From Mycobacterium sp. ENV421 (lineage in GTDB: Bacteria > Actinomycetota > Actinomycetes > Mycobacteriales > Mycobacteriaceae), in assembly GCF_002887815.1 (NCBI RefSeq), contig NZ_PDHO01000002.1, positions 248,001 to 312,000 of the forward strand: DNA of 64,000 nucleotides. The letters are read 5' to 3'. Below the pieces are notes generated by a model. The model saw only the letters and a program-made list of their open reading frames with translations. It had not been told where the DNA came from and did not search any database. Both the position numbers and the translations under genes were made by a program. Below are positions 9,138 through 17,223 of this stretch, in pieces (the stretch's first letter is position 1; each line of letters starts with the position of its first letter).

Positions 9138-9400
9138 TGCTGCAGTTGATGCGTAACCGGGCAGGCGTGAGCTGGCTGATTTTGGTCGCCGCCACGCTGG
9201 CGTCGTTCGCGCTGGGGGCCGACCACGGCACCGGCTCGCTGGTGGCTGTCGCGGTGCTGGCGATCGCGGCGATCAAGGTGCGGCTGGTGGGCCTGGACTT
9301 CATGGAATTGCGGCACGCCCCGATCCCGCTGCGGGTGGCCTTCGAGGTCTACTGCGTGGCGTTGTGGGCGCTGCTGTCCGGCCTGTATCTGTGGCTGTGA
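9137..9400 (+). CDS. Prokaryotic cytochrome c oxidase subunit IV-like protein (NorF-like)
   Basis: 87 residues with three hydrophobic segments and the family feature KVRLVGLDFMELRHAP between helices 2 and 3. ATG 9137 overlaps the stop of the subunit III-like gene, so the pair is coupled. Proteins of this family are small accessory subunits of heme-copper oxidases. The last 101 bases overlap the 3' end of the convergent GGDEF-EAL gene, an unusually long antisense overlap. Confidence 0.85.
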   Translation: MLQLMRNRAGVSWLILVAATLASFALGADHGTGSLVAVAVLAIAAIKVRLVGLDFMELRHAPIPLRVAFEVYCVALWALLSGLYLWL

Positions 9401-12400
9401 TGCTGCATTCCGGCTCAATCGCACCTCGTCCGCTCACGAGTCGGACGCTTGCTTCGCAGCCAGGTGTGGTGTCGAGATCTCCGAACAAGAATCCCTGACC
9501 CAGCTCGCACCCCCACTCCACGAGTGCATCGCGTTGTTCCCATCGCTCGATGCCCTCGGCGATCACGTCGAGGCCCAGACTCTTGCCGAGGCCGACCACC
9601 GCTCTGGTGATTGCCTCGCAGCGCAGGTCTTCAAGGAGCCCAACGGTGAATTGCTTGTCGATCTTGAGGATGTCCAGTGGCAGGGCGACGATCCTGGCAA
9701 GACTGCTGAACCCGGTGCCGACATCGTCAATCGCGATGCGCATACCGACTCGGCGAAGGTCCTCCAGATCGGCTTTGGCTGACTCGGCGATTTGCCCCGC
9801 GTGGCTCTCGGTCAGTTCGAGAACGAGCCGTTGCGGAGCGAGTCCACTCTTGCGCAGCGCATCAATCACGCCCACCCGGAAGTTACCGTCCGCCAGTTCT
9901 CGGGGCGAGACATTGACGTGGACGGCGGCGGCGGCCATCCCCCCCGACCATCCGGCCGCCTGCGAGCACGCCTCGTTGAGGACATAACGCCCGATCGCCG
10001 GCATGTGACTGGATGTTTCGGCAAGATCCAAGAACACCTCCGGAGTGAGCAACCCCCAGCGCGGATGCTTCCAGCGCAGAAGGGCCTCGGCGGCAACGCG
10101 TTCGCCACTACCAAGGTTCACAATCGGCTGGAAATGAACTTCGAACTGCTCCAGATGGAGGGCTTGCTCGAGGTCGCGCGTCAGCTGAAGGCTGCGCAGT
10201 ATGGCTGCCTCCTGTAACGGGTCACCGATCGCCACCCGATCCTTGCCCGACCTCTTTGCTTGGTACATCATCAGATCGGCGCGCTGAAGAAGCGATTCTG
10301 CGGTGCATCCCGGCTGGGCGATCACCGCGCCGGCGCTCAGCGAGAGCTGGTCGTAACTCGTGCCGTCGGCCAATCCAAGGGGCTGGTGCAGGCTCTCTCG
10401 GATGCGTTTACCCACCTCGTCGAGCTCTGTGACGTCGGCAACGCCCGGACACAGCACAGCGAACTCGTCGCCACCGAGTCTCGCGGCGACATCCCCCCGC
10501 CGGATGGAGGCCGCAATCCGCCCTGCCACCTTCTTCAGCACGTTGTCACCCTGCGCATGACCCCAGGTGTCGTTGACAGTCTTGAACCCGTCCAGGTCGA
10601 GAAATATCAGCCCCACCCGGCTGGAAGCAGTGCCGTCCACCGCCGCCAGAGCCTGCTCTACCTGATCCACGAACAACGCTCGATTGGCCAGTCCGGTCAA
10701 CTGGTCGTGCAGAGCTAGGTACTGCAATTCAGCCTCAACCCGCTTGCGGCTGGTGATGTCTTCGACCAAGCACATCCCGTACGAGCCAGACCCCGCGGGC
10801 CCGATGACCGACGCCGAGATCGCGCCCCACACTGTTGCGCCGTCCGCCCGCCGGAATGCAGTCTCGGCTTCGAACTGCTGGCCGGCACGCATCGCGAGTA
10901 GTGATCCCAGTCCGGGCGCCCCGGCGGTGCGCTGGTCTTCGATCAGGTCGGTCACCGCGGTCTCAAGCACCTCGGCCGTCGAGCGGCCGAGGAAGTCCGC
11001 CATCGCCTGATTGCATCGGGTGATACGTCCATCGCGCCGCGGTGTGATTTCGAACATGAACATGCCCATCGGGGCGGTGTCGAACGCCAGCCGGAACCGC
11101 TCCTCACTTTCACCAAGCGCCTGCTTGGCGGCTTTCTGTTCGGTTATGTCGGTAGCCACGCCGATGTATCCCCCGCAGCCGCCATCCTCGTTGACCATTT
11201 GTGAAACGGCCAGGCTGACGGTCACCGTGCGGCCATCACGTCGCACGTATGTCCATTCGCGAATCTCCGCGTGCTCGGGCGTGACGTTGCGCACGAACAC
11301 CTGGAAACCCATTGGGATCCCGAGTTCGGCAGCCCTGGCACGGACTTCAGGGACGTAGTGGAAATCCATCGGCGTGCGACCGAGCATCTCCGATTCGGTC
11401 CACCCCAGCAGCCGCTCCGCGCCGTTGTTGAAGACGGTGATGTGCCCATCCGGATCGGTACCGATGATTGCTTGCTCGGACGCCGCGTCCAGGACTCCGG
11501 CAAACAGGTCGCGCGCCTCGGCAAGCGACCGCGCATTCGTCCGTTCTTCGGTCACGTCCCGAAAAGCGACGACCTGAAACAGCGACCGTCGCACCAGAGG
11601 GGCCGTGGTGAGCTCGACCACTCGGGATTCTTCGGCGGCGACCACCACGTCACGGGGCTCGCAGCCCACCGCGCCGAGGTTCCCTTTTTGGCCGATGGTG
11701 CCGACCCGAGCCGCAGCGACGACCTCGCCGACGATGCCCGAATTGGACGCCCGCGCATTCTCCAAAACGACCTCGCCCGAAGGATCGATCAGCAGTACGC
11801 CGTCGTGAATGCTGTCCAACACGGCGCCGAACAGTTCGGAGTCGCTATCCGCCTGATCACGCGCGACCTCCAGTTGCGAGATGAGGCGCACGCGCGAGTC
11901 GCGGTACAGCGCCAACGCCAGCACCACCGTTGTGAGGCTGCCGACCAGCGCCTGAGCCAGCAAGGCACGTGTCTGAATGTTCGGGACGATGAAAACGCCT
12001 CGGTCGAGAAGTGTGGCGTAGACGATCCAGATGCCGGCAAGCAGCAGGAACACGGTGCTCGTCGTGGTGCTGTATCGCAACGCCACCCACACCGCGGGCA
12101 GCAGAGTCAAGAAAGCCAGTGGCACGCCGCTATTCGTCCAGAAGGTCCATACGAAGACACCCACCACACCAATCCCGACCAGCAGTGCCTCCACCACGCC
12201 GACCAGCGACCAGCGCGGCCGTGTCCAGGTGACGTCACGCACTCGCAGCCAGATGGCCACGCCCAGCAGCGCCGTGGCGCCGTTACGCACCGCGAAGAGA
12301 GCAAAAGTCTGCAGTGTCGGTTGATGCATGACGGCTGCCATGTACACGGTGGCCACCGCGGCCGCGGAGATGGTTCCGCAAGTGACCGCCACGACCAGTC

Positions 12401-12755
12401 GTGCGAGATCGGCGGGGTCACGGAGGACGACCTCATCGCGCCCATGGCTCAGGATCGCGGCCGTCACCACACCTAACACAATGTTGACCACCACGAACCA
12501 GAGGCTGAGCTCGAACGTGGCGCCGGTCGCCATATTGGTGCCGAAGTTCGCGACACCCAGCATCGCGACATTCAACAGACAGGCACGCCGCCCGTATTTG
12601 CGTGCTGCGAGCAACCAGATGATCGCCACGGCCGCAGCCGGCCACAACAGCGAGACTTCACCGCCCACCCGTGTGGCACGACCGAGCAAAACCGACATGG
12701 CATATGCGACAGCAAACACGCAGAGGACTGCCGCGGATCGCACAACTCGAGCCAT
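9300..12755 (-). CDS. Membrane MASE1-PAS-GGDEF-EAL cyclic-di-GMP signalling protein
   Basis: 1151 residues. An N-terminal MASE1-type sensor of eight or so helices spans about 1-295. PAS-like domains lie near 305-405, 420-545 and 552-670. A diguanylate cyclase domain (about 677-835) has an intact GGDEF motif (ARLGGDEFAVL). A phosphodiesterase domain (about 860-1095) has EALLRW, LTESHA, IDDVGTGFSSL, KIDKQF and IAEGIE; the usual DDFGTG is DDVGTG. Both activities could be present. ATG 12755 is chosen because AGGGGG lies 4 nt upstream; the frame is open to 12797. The reading frame runs about 50 residues past the EAL domain and through the opposite NorF-like gene, so the true C-terminus deserves checking. 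Confidence 0.9.
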   Translation of the reverse strand: MARVVRSAAVLCVFAVAYAMSVLLGRATRVGGEVSLLWPAAAVAIIWLLAARKYGRRACLLNVAMLGVANFGTNMATGATFELSLWFVVVNIVLGVVTAAILSHGRDEVVLRDPADLARLVVAVTCGTISAAAVATVYMAAVMHQPTLQTFALFAVRNGATALLGVAIWLRVRDVTWTRPRWSLVGVVEALLVGIGVVGVFVWTFWTNSGVPLAFLTLLPAVWVALRYSTTTSTVFLLLAGIWIVYATLLDRGVFIVPNIQTRALLAQALVGSLTTVVLALALYRDSRVRLISQLEVARDQADSDSELFGAVLDSIHDGVLLIDPSGEVVLENARASNSGIVGEVVAAARVGTIGQKGNLGAVGCEPRDVVVAAEESRVVELTTAPLVRRSLFQVVAFRDVTEERTNARSLAEARDLFAGVLDAASEQAIIGTDPDGHITVFNNGAERLLGWTESEMLGRTPMDFHYVPEVRARAAELGIPMGFQVFVRNVTPEHAEIREWTYVRRDGRTVTVSLAVSQMVNEDGGCGGYIGVATDITEQKAAKQALGESEERFRLAFDTAPMGMFMFEITPRRDGRITRCNQAMADFLGRSTAEVLETAVTDLIEDQRTAGAPGLGSLLAMRAGQQFEAETAFRRADGATVWGAISASVIGPAGSGSYGMCLVEDITSRKRVEAELQYLALHDQLTGLANRALFVDQVEQALAAVDGTASSRVGLIFLDLDGFKTVNDTWGHAQGDNVLKKVAGRIAASIRRGDVAARLGGDEFAVLCPGVADVTELDEVGKRIRESLHQPLGLADGTSYDQLSLSAGAVIAQPGCTAESLLQRADLMMYQAKRSGKDRVAIGDPLQEAAILRSLQLTRDLEQALHLEQFEVHFQPIVNLGSGERVAAEALLRWKHPRWGLLTPEVFLDLAETSSHMPAIGRYVLNEACSQAAGWSGGMAAAAVHVNVSPRELADGNFRVGVIDALRKSGLAPQRLVLELTESHAGQIAESAKADLEDLRRVGMRIAIDDVGTGFSSLARIVALPLDILKIDKQFTVGLLEDLRCEAITRAVVGLGKSLGLDVIAEGIERWEQRDALVEWGCELGQGFLFGDLDTTPGCEASVRLVSGRGAIEPECSITATDTGRTAAPTTPRSRPRRPPAAGSGRAAIP

Positions 12756-13053
12756 CGCACCCCCTATGACCAATCCCCCCATCAAGCATGCAGCCACGGG
12801 CCGCTATTCGGATCAGAACTTGCAGATCAATAGGCGGTATTCGCCCGCACCCCAGCCCCGCGGATACTCCGACACCGACGGCCGGATGGCAAATATCCGT
12901 TCGGTTCGGCATGCCGGGTCGCGACGTGGGCTGCCGCTACCCAACGAACTAGTGAATCTGCTTGCAGCTGAGGCACACTCGCAAGCACAGCGAGGAACTG
13001 CCCGGAAACGAAAGGCCTACCGCGTATGCCTGCGGAGTTGGGGCCAAACTCTG
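12756..13053. other. Intergenic region without a recognisable gene
   Basis: About 300 bp between the GGDEF-EAL gene and tRNA-Asn. In M. tuberculosis a lipoprotein gene (lppQ) lies beside asnT, but no lipobox-bearing frame is seen here. I found only a short hairpin (GGCG-GTATT-CGCC near 12834) and no convincing coding frame. Confidence 0.5.
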
Positions 13054-13126
13054 CTCCCCCGCTTGGACTCGAACCAAGAACCGTCCGATTAACAGTCGGA
13101 AGCTCTGCCAATTGAGCTACAGGGGA
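13054..13126 (-). tRNA. asnT: tRNA-Asn (anticodon GTT)
   Basis: A 73 nt cloverleaf on the reverse strand. Acceptor stem TCCCCTG pairs with CGGGGGA (one G-T pair), D stem GCTC/GAGC, anticodon stem TCCGA/TCGGA around loop CTGTTAA, T stem CTTGG/CCAAG with loop TTCGAGT. The CCA end is not encoded. Position next to the small Rv2342-like gene and dnaG matches asnT in M. tuberculosis. A 13 bp perfect palindrome (CCGGGGACCCCGG, 13188-13200) lies upstream. Confidence 0.97.
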
Positions 13127-13277
13127 CTATCTGCTGCCCGCGTGAACGCTTGCGCGCTGATGCGGACCGGAGAGTGACTCTAGCTTACCGGGGACCCCGG
13201 ATGCCAAACCGGCGGGCGAGCGCCAACACAGGTACGTCAGGCAGGATGGAGGCGCGAGGATTCAGGAAGGGAATGCA

Positions 13278-13526
13278 GTGATCCAGTATCTGGCCGTGCT
13301 CGGCGTGGGTTATGTGTTGGGCACCAAAGCGGGCCGTAAGCGCTACGAGCAGATCGTCGGCACCTACCGCGCCATCACCGAGAATCCCGCCACCAAAACT
13401 GTGCTCGACGCAGGCCGCCGCAAGCTCGCCGACCGGGTGTCACCGGATCCGGACCCGAAGATGGTCACGCTCACCGAGATCGACGCCAACACCACCGTGG
13501 TGGAACCACAGCGGTCGGAGAAGTAG
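13278..13526 (+). CDS. Small conserved mycobacterial protein (Rv2342-like)
   Basis: 82 residues starting at GTG with AGGAAGG 8 nt upstream. A short hydrophobic N-terminus (IQYLAVLGVGYVLG) is followed by TKAGRKRYEQI, a pattern seen in YtxH-like small membrane-associated proteins, and a polar C-terminal tail. No catalytic motif. It lies between asnT and dnaG as in M. tuberculosis. Function unknown. Confidence 0.8.
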   Translation: MIQYLAVLGVGYVLGTKAGRKRYEQIVGTYRAITENPATKTVLDAGRRKLADRVSPDPDPKMVTLTEIDANTTVVEPQRSEK

Positions 13527-13532
13527 GCACGA

Positions 13533-13589
13533 CGACATAGACCTCACGGTCATCAATCGCGAAAAATCACAGCCCTCAGGTCGATCTCG
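13533..13589. repeat. Copy A of a dispersed palindromic element
   Basis: Imperfect inverted repeat with arms 13533-13557 and 13565-13589 (roughly 15 of 25 paired), sharing the core AGGTCGATCTCG with copies at 21497-21557 and 57711-57771. It lies between two convergent genes and may serve as a bidirectional terminator. Confidence 0.55.
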
Positions 13590-13605
13590 CGACCTGACGT
13601 GGCGC

Positions 13606-13917
13606 TCAGCCCAGCGGGATGCTGATGGTCTGACCCGGCAGCAGCGGGCCGGTGCTCACACCGATTCCGCCACCGGGCATCGAGCCCGCGTCAGGACCGT
13701 AGACACCGAACTGCGGCGTGCCGATGCTGACGTTGTTGTTCGAGTACGACAGGCACTGCCCGTCGCCGCGCGAACCGAACCAGGCCAGGCAGGTGCCGCC
13801 GGGGTTCGCCGAAGCGGTCGGGGCAGTCAGAGCGGCCAATGCCGGCACCGCTGCCGCAGCCACGGCAAGCGCACCGAAGGTGGCGATACGCCGGGCACGA
13901 GAGTTCGCGGTAGTCAT
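13606..13917 (-). CDS. Small secreted protein with signal peptide
   Basis: 103 residues. The N-terminus TTANSRARRIATFGAL and following Ala/Val-rich stretch ending TASA form a Sec signal peptide, with cleavage expected before NPGGTC. The mature part (about 65 residues) has two cysteines (GTCLAWFG, GQCLSYS) that could form a disulfide, then a Gly/Pro-rich tail. There is no lipobox. ATG 13917 is preferred over the longer frame to 13992, because GAAAGG lies 6 nt before it and the signal peptide then begins properly. Function unknown. Confidence 0.78.
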   Translation of the reverse strand: MTTANSRARRIATFGALAVAAAAVPALAALTAPTASANPGGTCLAWFGSRGDGQCLSYSNNNVSIGTPQFGVYGPDAGSMPGGGIGVSTGPLLPGQTISIPLG

Positions 13918-13972
13918 ATTTGACCTTTCGCCGGAGACAGGCAGCACGTTAACCATAACCCGAGGTGAGTTT

Positions 13973-15901
13973 TCACGCAGTGAGGTCATCACCGCTGGCT
14001 TGTTCGAGCAGGCTGCGCCGATACGCCTCCAACGCGACCAGGTCGCCGAACAATGCGTGGTATTCGTCGCCCTGCTCCACCGGCGACATTCGCTGCAGCT
14101 TGGACTTGACCTCGGCGACCTGACGGCCCACCCAGACCTCCTGCAGCCGGGCCAGGACGCTGCCGACGTACCGCGGCAGTTTCTCTTCCTCCTCGACCCG
14201 GATCGCCTCGACTCCGAGCTCGGTGATCAAGCCTTCGGTCAGCGGCGCGCCGGCCCGTTCGCGCACGGTATCGATCCACTGGCCGCCGACGATGCCCGAC
14301 GAGGTGCCCCCGGCGGCCTCGATCGCGATCCGCACCGCCGCGTAGCCGGGGTGGGTGAAACTCTCCACGGTCAGCGAGTCGAACACCGGGCCGGCCAGCG
14401 CCGGGTACTGCAGGGCGGCTTTGAGCGCCTCACGCTGCGGCCACAGCGTCGGGTCGCGCGGGTCAGGACGCCGGGCCCCGGCTTCGGTGACCTTGGTGCG
14501 GGCGGGAGCGGCGCGTTTGTTGTCGCGGCCCCCCGGTTTGTGACCGGCTTCCTCCCGCACCCGTGCGATCACCTGGGCGACGTCGTCCCAACCGACCCAG
14601 CCGGCGAGCTGACGGGCGTACTCGTCGCGCAGCGTGGGGTCCTTGATCTGGGCGACCATCGGCACGCAGCGGCGCAACGCCGCCACCCGGCCCTCGGCGG
14701 ATTCCAGATCGAGCTCGGCCAGTGCCGTGCGGATCGCGAACTCGAACAGCGGCGTGCGCCGCGCCACCAGGTCGCGCAGCGCGCCGTCGCCCTGCGCCAG
14801 CCTCAGATCACACGGGTCCATTCCGTCGGCAGCAACCGCCACGAAGCTCTGCCCGGCGAGGTTCTGCTCGCCGGCGAACGCCTTGAGCGCGGCCGCGCGG
14901 CCGGCCGCGTCACCGTCGAAGACGTAGATCAGCTCGCCGCGAAAGAACTTGTCGTCCATCATCAGCCGCCGCAACATCGACAGGTGTTCGTCGCCGAACG
15001 CGGTGCCGCAGGACGCGACCGCGGTGGTGACACCGGCCAGGTGCATGGCCATCACGTCGGTGTAGCCCTCGACGACGACGGCCTGATGTCCCTTGGCGAT
15101 ATCGCGCTTGGCCAGGTCGATGCCGAACAACACATTCGACTTCTTGTAGAGCACGGTCTCGGGGGTGTTGACGTACTTGGCTTCCATCTGGTCGTCGGCG
15201 AAGATCCGGCGGGCGCCGAAGCCGACGGTCTCGCCACTGGCGGTGCGGATCGGCCACAACAGCCTGCGGTGGAAGCGGTCCATCGGCCCGCGTCGGCCCT
15301 CCCGCGACAGCCCGGCGGCTTCGAGCTCCTTGAATTCGAAGCCCTTGCGGATCAGATGCTTGGTCAGCGAATCCCAGCCCGACGGCGCGAACCCGCAGCC
15401 GAACTGGCGGGCCGACGCGGCATCGAAATTGCGCTCGGTGAGGTACTGCCGCGCGGGCGCCGCTTCCTCGGATTCCAGTGCGGCAGCATAGAATTCCTGC
15501 GCGGCGGCGTTGGCGGCGATCAGCCGGCTCCGGCTGCCACGATCGCGCTGCACACTGGTTCCGCCGCCGCTGTAGGTCACCGTGTAGCCGACGCGGTCGG
15601 CGAGCATTTCCACGGCCTCGACGAAGCTGACGTGCTCGATCTTCTGGATGAAGGCGTAGGCGTCGCCGCCCTCGCCGCAGCCGAAGCAGTGGAAATGACC
15701 GTGATTGGGCCGCACATGGAACGACGGCGACTTCTCGTCGTGGAACGGGCACAGGCCCTTCATCGAATCGGCACCGGCCCGGCGCAGCTGCACGTAGTCG
15801 CCGACGACGTCTTCGATGCGGACCTGGTCACGGATCGCGGCGATGTCGCGGTCGGAGATCCGACCCTTGCGGTCTCCACCTCCGCTCACCGCTGTCGTCA
15901 T
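13973..15901 (-). CDS. dnaG: DNA primase DnaG
   Basis: 642 residues; makes RNA primers for the replication fork. The N-terminal CHC2 zinc finger spans about 38-66 (CPFHDEKSPSFH...HCFGCG). The TOPRIM core has VVEGYTDVMAMH and the acidic YVFDGDAAG motif. The C-terminal region (beyond about 440) is the helicase-binding domain. ATG 15901 is used; GTG 15907 two codons earlier is also possible. It lies 9 bp after the dgt stop on the same strand, a dgt-dnaG order shared with M. tuberculosis. Confidence 0.96.
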   Translation of the reverse strand: MTTAVSGGGDRKGRISDRDIAAIRDQVRIEDVVGDYVQLRRAGADSMKGLCPFHDEKSPSFHVRPNHGHFHCFGCGEGGDAYAFIQKIEHVSFVEAVEMLADRVGYTVTYSGGGTSVQRDRGSRSRLIAANAAAQEFYAAALESEEAAPARQYLTERNFDAASARQFGCGFAPSGWDSLTKHLIRKGFEFKELEAAGLSREGRRGPMDRFHRRLLWPIRTASGETVGFGARRIFADDQMEAKYVNTPETVLYKKSNVLFGIDLAKRDIAKGHQAVVVEGYTDVMAMHLAGVTTAVASCGTAFGDEHLSMLRRLMMDDKFFRGELIYVFDGDAAGRAAALKAFAGEQNLAGQSFVAVAADGMDPCDLRLAQGDGALRDLVARRTPLFEFAIRTALAELDLESAEGRVAALRRCVPMVAQIKDPTLRDEYARQLAGWVGWDDVAQVIARVREEAGHKPGGRDNKRAAPARTKVTEAGARRPDPRDPTLWPQREALKAALQYPALAGPVFDSLTVESFTHPGYAAVRIAIEAAGGTSSGIVGGQWIDTVRERAGAPLTEGLITELGVEAIRVEEEEKLPRYVGSVLARLQEVWVGRQVAEVKSKLQRMSPVEQGDEYHALFGDLVALEAYRRSLLEQASGDDLTA

Positions 15902-15910
15902 CGGCACAGT

Positions 15911-17179
15911 CTAGGACGCGGGTCCACCGGCGATGTGCGCGTCGATGCGCTCCACCCGGCCTTCGGTGTACGAGGCGAGCTGGTCGACGATGACACGCAT
16001 CCGCGCCGCGTCGTCAGCGGCAGCGGTGAACTCCGGAGCGAACACCGGATCGAGTGTCGCCGGCGCGCCGTCGAGCAGCCAGCTCGCCACCCGGTGGATC
16101 CGTTCCCGTTGCTGCGCCTGCAGTTCCAGGTGCCGCGGGTCGGACATGATGAACTGCAGCGCCAGCGTCTTGAGCAGCGCAACCTCGGCGCGGACCGTCG
16201 CGGGCACCTGCAGATCGGCCTGGTAGCGCACCAGCGGCTGCGGCCCGGCGACCTCGTGGGTCAGCCGAACTGCCGCCGAGGCGAACCGGCCGACCAGTTC
16301 ACTGGTCAGCCGTTTGAGTGCCACCGAGGCCCCGAGCGTGCCGTCATATTTACCGACGCCGGCGACCACCGGCAGCTGGGACAACCGCTGGGCAGCAGCC
16401 TCGAGGTCGGCGGCGGCGATCGTGCTGGACTTCCCCAGCGCGCCCAGCGCGGCCGCGGCGTCGGAATCGGCCAGCACCCGCAGGTCGATGCGGCCCGACA
16501 CCACTCCGTCTTCGACATCGTGCACGGAGTAGGCCACGTCGTCGGCCCAGTCCATCACCTGGGATTCCAGGCACGGTCGTCGCGACGGCGCGGCGCCCCG
16601 CACCCACTCGGCGAGCGCCCGGTCGTCTTCGTAGAAGCCGAATTTGCGCACGCCCGGTTCACGGAACCACGGATACTTGGTGACGGCGTCCAGGCCCGCG
16701 CGGGTCAGGTTCAGCCCGACGCTGCGACCGTGTCCATCAAGCACTTTCGGCTCGATGCGGGTCAGGATGCGGAAGTTTTGGGCGTTGCCTTCGAAGCCGC
16801 CGCAGGCGGCCGCGAACTCGTCGAGCGCGCGTTCCCCGTTGTGGCCGTACGGCGGATGGCCGATGTCGTGCGCCAGGCCGGCCATGTCCACCAGGTCGGC
16901 GTCGCATCCCAGCGGCAGCGCCATCCCCCGCCCGATCTGGGCGACCTCCAACGAATGCGTCAGCCTGGTGCGCGGGTTTTCACTCTCCCGCGGACCGACC
17001 ACCTGAGTCTTGTCGGCCAGCCTGCGAAGAGCGGCACAGTGCAGTACGCGCGCACGGTCGCGAGCGAAGTCGGTGCGGTGCTCCGTCGACGTGCCGGGTA
17101 GCCCGGCAGTCTTCGGCGGCTCGTGCACCACCCGCTCACGGTCGGCCTCGTCGTAGTGGCCGTGCTCATTCGTCGTCAC
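15911..17179 (-). CDS. dgt: Deoxyguanosinetriphosphate triphosphohydrolase-like protein
   Basis: 422 residues. Hydrolyses dNTPs to deoxynucleoside and triphosphate in characterised homologues. The HD-domain metal ligands are visible as [14 protein letters not shown] and [14 protein letters not shown], with a second Asp in [21 protein letters not shown] 17179 (TTNEHGHYD) is preferred to GTG 17200, since it aligns with the N-terminus I recall for the M. tuberculosis protein. It is upstream of and probably co-transcribed with dnaG. Confidence 0.93.
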   Translation of the reverse strand: MTTNEHGHYDEADRERVVHEPPKTAGLPGTSTEHRTDFARDRARVLHCAALRRLADKTQVVGPRESENPRTRLTHSLEVAQIGRGMALPLGCDADLVDMAGLAHDIGHPPYGHNGERALDEFAAACGGFEGNAQNFRILTRIEPKVLDGHGRSVGLNLTRAGLDAVTKYPWFREPGVRKFGFYEDDRALAEWVRGAAPSRRPCLESQVMDWADDVAYSVHDVEDGVVSGRIDLRVLADSDAAAALGALGKSSTIAAADLEAAAQRLSQLPVVAGVGKYDGTLGASVALKRLTSELVGRFASAAVRLTHEVAGPQPLVRYQADLQVPATVRAEVALLKTLALQFIMSDPRHLELQAQQRERIHRVASWLLDGAPATLDPVFAPEFTAAADDAARMRVIVDQLASYTEGRVERIDAHIAGGPAS

Positions 17180-17223
17180 CGACGCACAGTCTGCCAGCAC
17201 CGGCCCTACTACATTTGACGGTC

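Noticed and set aside
12756..13053. Possible lppQ-like lipoprotein gene as in M. tuberculosis
   Set aside because: No frame with a lipobox or signal peptide was found.
13188..13200. CCGGGGACCCCGG palindrome as a regulatory operator
   Set aside because: Short GC-only palindromes are common by chance at this base composition; only noted beside the tRNA promoter.
13718..17101. Open frame of 1127 codons antisense to dnaG and dgt
   Set aside because: It is a GC-bias shadow: Arg/Gly/His-rich, no domain, and fully opposite two well-conserved genes.
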